Positions 1 to 6,591 of a DNA stretch of 24,253 nucleotides are shown here, in pieces. Where the stretch lies: contig JACRIA010000064.1 of the NCBI GenBank assembly GCA_016215735.1, forward strand, positions 1 through 24,253, in the 5' to 3' direction. This DNA is from Candidatus Peregrinibacteria bacterium. Lineage in GTDB: Bacteria; Patescibacteriota; Gracilibacteria; UBA1369; UBA12463. Both the position numbers and the translations under genes were made by a program. Every line of letters begins with the position of its first letter. Positions within the stretch are counted from its first letter, which is position 1. Below the pieces are notes generated by a model. That model was given only the letters and a program-made list of their open reading frames with translations, was not told the origin of the DNA and made no database searches.

Positions 1-1160
1 ATTTTGATTTTTCCTTTTTTAACAACTTCGAGCGACATTTCTTTGAGCGATTTTCCGCGGCGCGGCACTTTTTTATCAACATTTATAAACCATTGATCAG
101 ACGGCAAAGGTTCAATCGGAGTATCGCACCTATAACAAACAGAAACATTGTGAATATAATTTTCGTCAATTCGTTCAATGAGTCCTGCTTTCTGCATTTT
201 TTCAACAATTTTTTCGCGAGCGTCATGCACGTTCATTCCTGCGAATTCTCCTGCAGCTTCAGTTAAATTTCCGTCTTCATCAATTATTTTTATAATTTCA
301 AAACCGTATTTTTTAGCAAGTTCAAAATCAACAAATGAATGCGCCGGAGTGATTGTCATTGCGCCTGTGCCGAATTCCGGATCAGAAACCGGATCAGCAA
401 TAAGAGTTGCTTTTACTTTTCCATTAATCCACGGAATATCAAAACTTTTGCCAACATATTTTTTGTATCTTTTGTCAGATGGATGGACAACTATCACTTT
501 GTCGAGAAATTTTGTTTCAGGACGCGCTGTAGCGATTACAACCGGCCCGTATTTCATGTAATAAAATTTGGCTTTTTTTTCTACATATTCGACTTCATCG
601 TCAGCGAGAGTTGATTTACAGCGCGGACACCAGTTTACAATTCTGTATCCGCGGTAAATCAAACCGTCATCATACATTCTTTTAAAAACTGTGCGCACTG
701 CAAGAGAAAGCGCTGGCTCGAGAGTGTATCTTTCGCGGCTCCAATCACAGCTCGCTCCCATACTGCGGATTTGGCTCCGTATTGTTGACTGCGAATTTTT
801 TACAAATTCATTAACGCGTTCGAGAAATTTTTCGCGGCCAAGGCTGAATCTTGTTTTGCCTTCTTTGGCAATCAGTTTTTCAACTCTGTTTTGCGTTGCG
901 ATTGAAGCGTGATCAGTACCAGGCAGCCACAAAGCAGAATCCCCTTTCATGCGATAATAACGAATCATAATATCTTCTAAAGCCAGCATCATGGCCTGGC
1001 CAAGATGAAGAGTTCCTGTCGCGTTCGGAGGCGGCATTGAAATTGTAAATGGTTTTTTATCTGCGCCAGACGCTGGTTTAAAAGCGCCTGAATGCTCCCA
1101 TTTTTTATATATATCGGCTTCGTGGGCTTCTGCTGAATATGCTTTGGGAATTTCTTTCAT
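1..1160 (-). CDS. valS: Valyl-tRNA synthetase, N-terminal part (cut by window edge)
   Basis: Reading the minus strand from the ATG at 1160 gives an open frame of about 386 codons that continues past the left edge, so the 3' part of the gene is missing. The start MKEIPKAYSAEAHEADIYKKW is followed by the class I HIGH-type signature PPPNATGTLHLGQA near residue 43, then a zinc-type CPRC motif before ADDEVEY and a second CYRC motif before the DQWF stretch. The order and sequence of these motifs are typical of ValRS rather than IleRS or LeuRS. The enzyme charges tRNA-Val in the cytosol, and the 'ATARPETKFLD' region belongs to the editing (CP1) domain. The start has no Shine-Dalgarno sequence. It is transcribed away from the gene at 1278, with about 120 bp between them. 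Identity is secure; full length cannot be judged. Confidence 0.95.
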   Translation of the reverse strand, partial: MKEIPKAYSAEAHEADIYKKWEHSGAFKPASGADKKPFTISMPPPNATGTLHLGQAMMLALEDIMIRYYRMKGDSALWLPGTDHASIATQNRVEKLIAKEGKTRFSLGREKFLERVNEFVKNSQSTIRSQIRSMGASCDWSRERYTLEPALSLAVRTVFKRMYDDGLIYRGYRIVNWCPRCKSTLADDEVEYVEKKAKFYYMKYGPVVIATARPETKFLDKVIVVHPSDKRYKKYVGKSFDIPWINGKVKATLIADPVSDPEFGTGAMTITPAHSFVDFELAKKYGFEIIKIIDEDGNLTEAAGEFAGMNVHDAREKIVEKMQKAGLIERIDENYIHNVSVCYRCDTPIEPLPSDQWFINVDKKVPRRGKSLKEMSLEVVKKGKIK

Positions 1161-1234
1161 AATTAAATTTGCAGTTGGCTTCAATTTAACATAATATTTA
1201 ATCTTAAGGAAGAATTTATGGTGTCGGTTCTCTA

Positions 1235-1263
1235 TTGACAAGTCAAGAATTTTCGCTTATAGT
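1235..1263 (+). promoter_or_regulatory. Sigma-70-type promoter (TTGACA-N17-TATAGT)
   Basis: A consensus -35 TTGACA (1235-1240) is separated by exactly 17 bp from TATAGT (1258-1263). Transcription would start near 1270, after the first in-frame ATG at 1266 and just before the ATGs at 1278 and 1284. It therefore decides the start of the downstream gene and implies a leader of only about 8-14 nt. Confidence 0.8.
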
Positions 1264-1277
1264 TAATGTGTAAGCAT

Positions 1278-1751
1278 ATGAATATGCAGACAAATCAGCA
1301 TTCAAATAACGAAAAACGCAATATAGTTCCGCCTAAACTTGGTGTTAATGGCGCAGAATCTATATCCGGCATGGAAGTGAGCGAAGTCGGCGAAAAACTT
1401 TCTGAAATTGTGCGCGATTTGCCTCCTGAAGAAAAAGCCGCGAAACCTATTCCAAGAAAAAAATCAACAAAACTTACACCTCAACAGCTTAAGGATAAGT
1501 TGCTCGCGAATCTTCCTTCTGAACATAGGATGAAAGCTGAAATCGCTTCGGAAATAAAGCGCGAGGTTAATAATCTGCAGTCGAAAGCGCGCAATATGGT
1601 TTATCTTGGCGGAAAAGTGAATTATTTTGAACTAAATAATATTCTCTCGAAAATCCGCGAGCTCACGGATATTTTATCTTCTCTTATAAAAGCCACGTTT
1701 GAAATGATCAAAAGTCTGTGGTTTAGGTTTGTGCATGGGATTGCGCTATAA
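1278..1751 (+). CDS. Small hypothetical protein with amphipathic C-terminal helices
   Basis: I do not recognise a named family. From the ATG at 1278 the product is 157 aa. An in-frame ATG at 1266 would add four residues, but it lies only 2 nt after the -10 box and so upstream of the expected transcription start. Residues ~1-70 are polar, low-complexity and probably disordered. Residues ~75-157 are helix-prone with heptad-like leucines and isoleucines (VNYFELNNILSKIRELTDIL), ending in a more hydrophobic, aromatic segment (MIKSLWFRFVHGIAL) that could bind a partner or a membrane surface. There is no signal peptide and no catalytic motif. The gene has its own strong promoter, diverges from valS and is not part of an operon. 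G+C and codon use resemble the housekeeping neighbours, so it looks resident rather than acquired. Confidence 0.7.
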   Translation: MNMQTNQHSNNEKRNIVPPKLGVNGAESISGMEVSEVGEKLSEIVRDLPPEEKAAKPIPRKKSTKLTPQQLKDKLLANLPSEHRMKAEIASEIKREVNNLQSKARNMVYLGGKVNYFELNNILSKIRELTDILSSLIKATFEMIKSLWFRFVHGIAL

Positions 1752-1836
1752 AAACTCTAAATTGCGCTAGTCGTTATTATTATTTTGGAAGTGGCTTGTG
1801 GAAAGTTTGTATAAAATCTAGTAGGCGGCATTAATC

Positions 1837-1845
1837 TGCTATAAT
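1837..1845 (+). promoter_or_regulatory. Extended -10 promoter of the P-loop gene
   Basis: TGC-TATAAT is a perfect extended -10 element. No good -35 hexamer sits 16-18 bp upstream. The -10 box ends 14 nt before the ATG at 1860, implying a leader of about 7-8 nt. Confidence 0.65.
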
Positions 1846-1859
1846 CTCATCTACAACAA

Positions 1860-2498
1860 ATGACAAATATGCACGAAAAAATTGATCTATTTATAGTTAC
1901 TGGAAATCTCGGAACAGGTAAAACTACAAACGGTTTAAAAATTGCACAACAATTTGAAGCACCTATGGTTGATCCCGATTTAATCCGAAAAGAACTTGGC
2001 ATACAACAATATCGTAGAGAAGATAACTCTTTCGTCAGACAGAAAATGTGGGAAAAAATAATGGGTATTTGGCGCACAGACAGATCTGTCACTCTTTGTA
2101 CTCCATATGTAACAAGGGGAGGACGCGAACAGAGTTACAGCATACTTCAAGAAATGAGTTTTGATCTAAGAAAAGCATTACAGGCGGTCTTGATACGATG
2201 CGAATGCTCTGAAAAATTAGCAAAAGAACGATTGCAAAGACTAAGGGAAGGTGCTTTTGATCCACAACAATACGATGAAAAGAAAAGCTTTGACCAACCT
2301 ATTCAGCAAGAAGAGATAGACCAAAACCCAAATATCTCATTTTTAATTTTAGATACAGAATATAATATTCTGAAGGTGCTTTCAGGGCGAAGACATCACA
2401 GTAATGTACTTAGGGATCTTGAAAAATTACTAACGTCAAAAATCAATGAAGCGCAAATTGACACAACAGCGCATAGCCGGTTCGCTAATTCAATCTGA
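1860..2498 (+). CDS. P-loop kinase-like protein (AAA_33 / zeta-toxin-like NTPase)
   Basis: The 212-aa product begins with a beta strand (LFIVTGN) and a Walker A motif GNLGTGKTT at residues 15-23, as in small kinase-type P-loop proteins. Residues ~37-47 (VDPDLIRKEL) match the 'D.D..R..L' substrate-side segment seen in AAA_33 and polynucleotide-kinase/zeta-toxin-like families. LIRCECSEKLAKERLQRLR (~110-130) looks like the arginine-rich lid. The likely role is ATP-dependent phosphorylation of a small molecule or nucleic acid; the substrate cannot be read from sequence. Codon use is more A+T-rich, with few of the GCG/CGC codons common in neighbouring core genes, and it lies beside the AbiE cassette, so it is probably part of the same accessory stretch. 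There is no Shine-Dalgarno sequence. A toxin role is possible, but no antitoxin gene flanks it. Confidence 0.7.
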   Translation: MTNMHEKIDLFIVTGNLGTGKTTNGLKIAQQFEAPMVDPDLIRKELGIQQYRREDNSFVRQKMWEKIMGIWRTDRSVTLCTPYVTRGGREQSYSILQEMSFDLRKALQAVLIRCECSEKLAKERLQRLREGAFDPQQYDEKKSFDQPIQQEEIDQNPNISFLILDTEYNILKVLSGRRHHSNVLRDLEKLLTSKINEAQIDTTAHSRFANSI

Positions 2499-2503
2499 CA
2501 CAC

Positions 2504-2512
2504 TGCTATGAT
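2504..2512 (+). promoter_or_regulatory. Extended -10 promoter retained by the nadA remnant
   Basis: TGC-TATGAT ends 14 nt before the ATG at 2527. The intact copy carries the same TATGAT at 4245-4250 but preceded by TTC rather than TGC, because the duplication begins at the C of CTATGAT. Only this left copy has the TGn extension. If active, it would transcribe into the 3' end of the toxin gene on the opposite strand. Confidence 0.5.
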
Positions 2513-2718
2513 ACAATTCTAGCGCTATGGAATTAATGGCTAAATATCAAGCTTTAATCCGCGAAATCCTCGCGTTGAAAAAGAAAAAGCACGCGATAAT
2601 TTTGGCGCATAATTATCAGCGGCCGGAGATCTATGAAGCCGCGGATTATGTTGGCGATTCGCTTGGATTATGCAAGGCCGCGATGAAAAGCAAATCAAAG
2701 CGGATTATTTTTTGCGGA
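2506..2718 (+). repeat. Left copy of the 213-bp direct repeat (nadA promoter and 5' end)
   Basis: This segment aligns without gaps to 4244-4456 at an offset of 1738 bp. I count 19 mismatches, about 91% identity, many of them at third codon positions. The last 21 bp (2698-2718) are identical to 4436-4456; after that the sequences are unrelated. It frames the AbiE-type cassette. Confidence 0.92.
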
Positions 2719-2733
2719 ATAAATATTTTTTAA
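2527..2733 (+). pseudogene. nadA: Truncated nadA remnant (5' end only)
   Basis: The 68 codons match the first ~64 residues of the intact quinolinate synthase at 4265, including the AHNYQ substrate-binding segment (residues 27-31), then end in the unrelated tail INIF and a stop. All three expected iron-sulfur cysteine ligands (C90, C205 and C262 of the intact copy) are missing, so the product cannot be an active NadA. Its stop codon (2731-2733) overlaps the stop of the convergent toxin gene. Promoter and start context are retained, so it may still be transcribed. It is the displaced or residual 5' end left by the event that placed the toxin-antitoxin pair here. Confidence 0.9.
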
Positions 2734-3560
2734 ATCCTTTTTAGCAAATCACCAATATGGTCAGGGAAATTTTGCATGATTTCGATATCCTCCCGCACAA
2801 GCAGAAAAGGAGCTATTTGCTTCGTTAGTTCTGTAAAATTGAGTTTTTTTATGCGATTTTTGATTTTGCTTATATATTCATTCTTGCTCTTGACCGAAAT
2901 ATCGCGTTTGCGGAGATAAGCCAGATTTATTTTTGCATTCCAAAGCAAAAGGGACATAAGATCAAAAAAATCTCTACCGCGAGGGGGTTTTCTGTAAAGC
3001 GCCGCATTGGATTTTTCCGCCAAAAACATTTCTAAATTGGTTGTATTGAATAAAAATCTTTTACCAAAGTGTGAAATTATCTTTTTTGATATCGAATATT
3101 TTCGTCCACCAAGATTTTGGAAATCAAGCTGGATGGATAATTTTTCCAAAGAATGAAGTTTGTGTCCTTTCCTACCGCCGCATTTGTAATATTGGAGAAC
3201 ATCAGGAAATTGAATATAAATTTTCCAATGAAAATATGTTTCTAAAGATTTTTTGATTGAAAAATCCATTTTTATATTTTCTTTCTCAAATTCTTTTTTG
3301 ATGTGATTAAGAAGTTTTTCAAGATCTTCTTTCCGAAGCGTACCAAGATAATTAAAATCTAGATCTTCGGAAAATCTTTCCAGGCCATAAAAAAATCTAA
3401 GAGCAGTGCCTCCAATGAAAATTATTTTTGCGGCAAAATCAGTTTGTTGAATATAAGAAAGAATCAATGTTTGCAGGTATTCGCGCAGGATACCCCTGCG
3501 CTTCTGAAGCGGAATATTTTTGATTTTCGCAAATTTTAATAAATCATCTACTGATAACAT
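2730..3560 (-). CDS. AbiEii/AbiGii-type nucleotidyltransferase toxin
   Basis: The 276-aa product has the nucleotidyltransferase signature of the AbiEii family (PF08843): FIGGTALR at residues 48-55, then RFSEDLDF at 62-69, which supplies the GG/S and D.D (D66, D68) catalytic elements. It also has the later conserved lysine and RD elements (EKSNAALYRK at 182-191, RGRDFFDL at 194-201). In the AbiE system, known as a type IV toxin-antitoxin and abortive phage-defence module, this class of enzyme transfers nucleotides to RNA targets; the MenT relatives act on tRNA acceptor stems. The start overlaps the end of the upstream antitoxin ORF by 17 bp, the usual arrangement for translational coupling. 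The gene is A+T-rich compared with neighbours. Its 3' end abuts the nadA remnant with no visible terminator. Identity is good; the target RNA is unknown. Confidence 0.9.
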   Translation of the reverse strand: MLSVDDLLKFAKIKNIPLQKRRGILREYLQTLILSYIQQTDFAAKIIFIGGTALRFFYGLERFSEDLDFNYLGTLRKEDLEKLLNHIKKEFEKENIKMDFSIKKSLETYFHWKIYIQFPDVLQYYKCGGRKGHKLHSLEKLSIQLDFQNLGGRKYSISKKIISHFGKRFLFNTTNLEMFLAEKSNAALYRKPPRGRDFFDLMSLLLWNAKINLAYLRKRDISVKSKNEYISKIKNRIKKLNFTELTKQIAPFLLVREDIEIMQNFPDHIGDLLKRI

Positions 3561-4146
3561 TTTTAAAATGATTAAATAATTTTTGAGTATGTGCGGGGAA
3601 TTTGTTGGCTATTTTTTCCATAGCTTTCAGGTTTAATCCTCTTGCGATTTCCCGATTTATTCTTTCAAAAAAAAGATGATCTTTATCCGGTTTTCTAAAA
3701 TAAAAAAAGTCAAGAATGGCCTTTTGCGGCTCTGCAATAAATATTTCTTCTCTTAGATGCACAAAGTTGGAAAAAAGCGCCTGCTTAATATGATAGAATT
3801 TATATATAGAGGAATTTGTCTTAAATGTTCGCGTGTTTTTTGTAGTCACTCCGCTCACTTCCGCGCTCACATCGGGAATAATACTGTAATGAGAAAGGGC
3901 TGTTTCCAATGATACATATGAAGGAGTAATCAATTTTGACGCGATTTCAAATTCATCAAATTCAGCATCCATAAACATGTAAAGTCCTCTTTTGGGACTG
4001 TTCAGATATCCTTTTTGTTTCCATCGACTCAACTTTAATCTTAAATATTCCCGGGAATATTGATTTAAAAGAATTTTAAGATCACTTATGGTAAATATAG
4101 TGAGCTTGTTTTGTCTGCAAAATTTTTCAAATTCCACAAAAGTCAT
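3544..4146 (-). CDS. AbiEi-type antitoxin / winged-helix autoregulator
   Basis: The 200-aa product starts with a winged helix-turn-helix (residues ~1-58) ending in the wing sequence KRGLYMF. It continues with YVSLETALSHYSIIP (77-91) and AEPQKAILD (138-146), stretches diagnostic of AbiEi-type antitoxin/regulators. Proteins of this family neutralise the cognate nucleotidyltransferase and repress their own operon by binding inverted repeats. It is the first gene of a two-gene minus-strand operon with the toxin, whose start lies inside its last codons. A perfect 9-bp inverted repeat and a good promoter lie directly upstream (4153-4204). The ATG at 4146 sits 7 bp from that operator and has no Shine-Dalgarno sequence. 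Confidence 0.87.
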   Translation of the reverse strand: MTFVEFEKFCRQNKLTIFTISDLKILLNQYSREYLRLKLSRWKQKGYLNSPKRGLYMFMDAEFDEFEIASKLITPSYVSLETALSHYSIIPDVSAEVSGVTTKNTRTFKTNSSIYKFYHIKQALFSNFVHLREEIFIAEPQKAILDFFYFRKPDKDHLFFERINREIARGLNLKAMEKIANKFPAHTQKLFNHFKNVISR

Positions 4147-4152
4147 ATTAAA

Positions 4153-4174
4153 TAATTATCAATAATGATAATTA
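4153..4174 (-). promoter_or_regulatory. Inverted-repeat operator of the AbiE-type operon
   Basis: TAATTATCA-N4-TGATAATTA is a perfect inverted repeat with 9-bp arms. It lies immediately downstream of the -10 box on the minus strand, over the expected transcription start (~4169). A bound antitoxin there would block initiation, matching known AbiEi autorepression. Binding itself is inferred. Confidence 0.75.
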
Positions 4175-4175
4175 A

Positions 4176-4204
4176 ATTATATCGGAATGTTAAAACTAAT
4201 GCAA
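4176..4204 (-). promoter_or_regulatory. Promoter of the AbiE-type operon (TTGCAT-N17-TATAAT)
   Basis: Read on the minus strand, -35 TTGCAT (4204-4199) and a perfect -10 TATAAT (4181-4176) are 17 bp apart. The operator abuts the -10 box. The region also separates the operon from the divergent intact nadA. Confidence 0.75.
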
Positions 4205-4243
4205 GTCAAATTGTTTGGAAATTAGTACATATTGGAAATTCTT

Positions 4244-4456
4244 CTATGATACAATTCTAGCGCTATGGAATTAATGGCTAAATATCAAGCTTTAATCCGC
4301 GAAATCCTTGCTTTGAAAAAGAAAAAGCACGCGATTATTTTGGCGCATAATTATCAGCGGCCGGAGATTTATGAAGTTGCGGATTATGTTGGCGATTCGC
4401 TTGGGCTTTGCGAAGCCGCGATAGCAAGCCGTGCGAAGCGGATTATTTTTTGCGGA
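4244..4456 (+). repeat. Right copy of the 213-bp direct repeat (functional nadA 5' end)
   Basis: Partner of 2506-2718, gap-free at about 91% identity. It contains the TATGAT -10 box (4245-4250), a 14-nt gap and the first 64 codons of the intact nadA. Confidence 0.92.
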
Positions 4457-5221
4457 GTGAAATTTATGGCAGAAAGCGCGAAGATTTTGAATCCTGCTAA
4501 AGATGTTTATTTGCCGGCGTTGGATGCTGGATGCGCTTTGGCTGATTCTATTAATATTGAAACTTTGCGCGAGCTTAAGAGAAAATATCCGAAAGCCGCG
4601 ACTGTCTGTTACATAAATTCGACCGCAGAAATTAAAGCAGAATGCAATACGATTTGCACTTCTTCGAACGCTGTTGAAGTTGCGCGCAAATTAAAAAATA
4701 AGGAAATAATTATGCTGCCTGATAAAAATTTGGCGAAATTTGTTGCTCTGCAAATTCGAGGTAAAAAAATTATTCCAGCAAAAGGTGTTTGTCCGATTCA
4801 TCATAATCTTGGACCGGAGGCGATAAAGCGCGCGAAGCAGGAACATCCTGGCGCGAAATTAATTGTTCATCCAGAGTGCCAGACGAATGTTTTGGAATTA
4901 GCTGATTTTATCGGAAGCACAAGCCGCATGTCTGATTACGCGAAAAAGTCAGGCGCGAAAGAATTTATTGTTGTCACGGAATGCGGCATGATTAATAAAA
5001 TGCAGGAGGACGCGCCGGAAAAAAAGTTTTATACTGTATGCAGTTTGTGCTATGACATGAAGAAAATAACGCTTGAAAGGGTTCGGGACGCGCTAAAATA
5101 TGATCAGTATAAAATAGAGGTGGAGCCGGATGTTGCGAAGAAAGCGCGCGCCGCGTTTAACAAGATGTTCGAATTGACTAAACTCAAAGCTCAAAAGTCA
5201 AAAGTCAAAGCTGCAGCTTAA
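4265..5221 (+). CDS. nadA: Quinolinate synthase A
   Basis: The 318-aa product condenses iminoaspartate with dihydroxyacetone phosphate to make quinolinate for NAD synthesis. Visible family features are AHNYQ (27-31) for substrate binding and the three conserved [4Fe-4S] ligands: C90 in DAGCALAD, C205 in VHPECQTN and C262 in LCYDMKKITL. KGVCPIHH (173-180) and the GSTS segment (217-220) also fit. Length is normal for the short bacterial form. Residues ~306-318 (LKAQKSKVKAAA) are encoded by an AAGTC-type microsatellite, so the tail is probably non-essential. nadC follows after 17 bp, giving a two-gene NAD operon; no nadB is visible. The first 64 codons are duplicated upstream, so the gene may be a chimera of acquired and resident DNA. 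A weak -10-only promoter lies 14 nt before the ATG. Confidence 0.97.
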   Translation: MELMAKYQALIREILALKKKKHAIILAHNYQRPEIYEVADYVGDSLGLCEAAIASRAKRIIFCGVKFMAESAKILNPAKDVYLPALDAGCALADSINIETLRELKRKYPKAATVCYINSTAEIKAECNTICTSSNAVEVARKLKNKEIIMLPDKNLAKFVALQIRGKKIIPAKGVCPIHHNLGPEAIKRAKQEHPGAKLIVHPECQTNVLELADFIGSTSRMSDYAKKSGAKEFIVVTECGMINKMQEDAPEKKFYTVCSLCYDMKKITLERVRDALKYDQYKIEVEPDVAKKARAAFNKMFELTKLKAQKSKVKAAA

Positions 5222-5232
5222 AAGTCAAAACT
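5181..5232 (+). repeat. Degenerate AAGTCAAA microsatellite at the nadA/nadC junction
   Basis: Repeated CTCAAAG / AAAAGTCAAA units run through the last codons of nadA, across its stop and into the gap before nadC. Related short repeats occur at 16333-16370 and 24155-24253. Confidence 0.7.
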
Positions 5233-5238
5233 TAAATA

Positions 5239-6207
5239 ATGGTAAATATCAATCTAGCAAATAAGACACACAATTTAGGCGCACAGCTTACGCCAAAAAA
5301 TCCCATTTATAAACAATGGATTTTCCGATATACATTTTTGGAACTGGAAAAAGATCTTGGCGAACGCGGGGACATTACTTCTCAAGCCCTAATTGATCTA
5401 AAAGCAATTTGTAAAGCAGAGATAATCGCGAAATCAAACGGAATTCTGTGCGGCGTGAATGAAATAAAATATTTTCTAACGCAAAGTCCGAAGGAATTTA
5501 AACCGCGCCTCAATAAAATCAATATTGAATTTTTGAAAAAAGACGGTGATATAATTCACGCGAGCGATGTTATCGCAAATCTGCACGGCACAGCACGAGA
5601 TATTTTGGCAGTAGAACGAGTTATTTTAAATCTGCTCCAAAGAATGAGCGGCGTTGCGACAATAACCCGAAAATTTGTTGATGTATGCCACAAAATTTCG
5701 CCGAACATTTTGATCACTCCGACGCGCAAAACTTTGTGGGGTTTGCTTGATAAAAGAGCTGTTTTTGTGGCTGGCGGCGGCACGCACAGACTTGGTTTGG
5801 ATGACGCGATTTTGATAAAAGACAATCATCTGGCTCTTTACGGCGGAAATGTTTTAATGGCGATTCGAAAAGCTTTTGAATTTGCTTCTAAAAATAAAAC
5901 GCGTTTTATTGAAATTGAAACTGATAGGCTCAAGGATGCAATGACTGCTGCTTTGACAATCGGAAAATTAAAAGGCAGCAAAACTCCTTTTGTGATTATG
6001 CTCGATAATATGAAACTCGTTGATGTTGAGGCGTTTGTTCTTGGTGTTACGGATCGCGGCTTGCGCAAGGCGTTTTTAATTGAAGCATCCGGCGGAATTA
6101 ATCTGGAAAATATCGCTGAATACGCGAAAACCGGCGTTGATATCATTTCTGTCGGAGCGATAACTCATTCTGCGCCAATCGTGGATTTTTCTCTTCAAAT
6201 AAATTAA
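5239..6207 (+). CDS. nadC: Nicotinate-nucleotide pyrophosphorylase (quinolinate phosphoribosyltransferase)
   Basis: The 322-aa enzyme converts quinolinate and PRPP to nicotinate mononucleotide, the step after NadA. Family signatures are in order: ERGDITSQAL near residues 43-52, ERVILNLLQRMSGVAT (~130-145), TPTRKT (~157-162), the glycine-rich AGGGTHRLGL, then DDAILIKDNHL (~185-196), and the C-terminal ASGGINLENI barrel phosphate-binding loop. The N-terminus is about 25 residues longer than usual NadC proteins (typically ~280 aa), so an internal start is possible, though none is favoured by an SD sequence. It lies 17 bp after nadA and its stop overlaps the convergent HIT gene by 4 bp. Function is secure. 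Confidence 0.95.
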   Translation: MVNINLANKTHNLGAQLTPKNPIYKQWIFRYTFLELEKDLGERGDITSQALIDLKAICKAEIIAKSNGILCGVNEIKYFLTQSPKEFKPRLNKINIEFLKKDGDIIHASDVIANLHGTARDILAVERVILNLLQRMSGVATITRKFVDVCHKISPNILITPTRKTLWGLLDKRAVFVAGGGTHRLGLDDAILIKDNHLALYGGNVLMAIRKAFEFASKNKTRFIEIETDRLKDAMTAALTIGKLKGSKTPFVIMLDNMKLVDVEAFVLGVTDRGLRKAFLIEASGGINLENIAEYAKTGVDIISVGAITHSAPIVDFSLQIN

Positions 6208-6524
6208 CTTGCGCTACTCATAAGATGCATATGTACGTGAAAAACTTCCTGGCCAGCGCCTTTCCCAACATTAAATTGAAGGTTGTAATGAGGAAGATTG
6301 TTTTTTTCGCCAAGCAATTTTGCCGTGTAAATCAAATGGCCCATCAACGCCAAATCTTCATTATCCATATGCGCGACAGAAGCAATGTGTTTGCGCGGAA
6401 CAAGGAGCAAATGCGTTTTCGCTTTTGGATTAATATCTTTGAAAGCCACGCATTTATCATCTTCATAAATAAATTCGCTCGGAATCTGTTTTGCGATTAT
6501 TTTGCAGAAAATGCAGTCAGACAT
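6204..6524 (-). CDS. HIT-family (HINT/PKCI-like) nucleotide hydrolase
   Basis: The 106-aa product is a complete histidine-triad protein. It has the catalytic triad motif FHVHMH with H96, H98 and H100, an upstream CIFC (C4, C7) half of the zinc site common in HinT proteins, and the conserved HLLLVPRKHI segment (38-47). Members hydrolyse nucleoside phosphoramidates or AMP-lysine adducts in the cytosol. The C-terminus ends within six residues of the triad, slightly shorter than E. coli HinT. It follows the sigma region 4 gene on the minus strand after 67 bp that contain a short hairpin, so co-transcription is likely. It converges with nadC and the two stops overlap. Confidence 0.93.
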   Translation of the reverse strand: MSDCIFCKIIAKQIPSEFIYEDDKCVAFKDINPKAKTHLLLVPRKHIASVAHMDNEDLALMGHLIYTAKLLGEKNNLPHYNLQFNVGKGAGQEVFHVHMHLMSSAS

Positions 6525-6553
6525 GGTTGGGGGTTTATTTTAATGAGGTCTGT

Positions 6554-6570
6554 GCTCCGTTTCGCGGAGC
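6554..6570. repeat. Short hairpin between the HIT gene and the sigma-4/HARE gene
   Basis: GCTCCG-N5-CGGAGC is a perfect 6-bp inverted repeat in the 67-bp gap. There is no T-tract after it in either direction, so it is more likely an mRNA processing or stability hairpin than a terminator. Confidence 0.5.
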
Positions 6571-6591
6571 GTGGCGTGTTATTTCGCGCGG

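Noticed and set aside
178..912. Plus-strand frames over 178-912
   Set aside because: They are antisense to valS, whose minus-strand motifs are unambiguous.
2527..2733. Functional short NadA
   Set aside because: It lacks all three Fe-S cysteines and most of the fold; it is a remnant.
2506..4456. Transposon with terminal repeats
   Set aside because: No transposase or inverted terminal repeats are present, and the direct repeats are nadA sequence, too long and too diverged for a target-site duplication.
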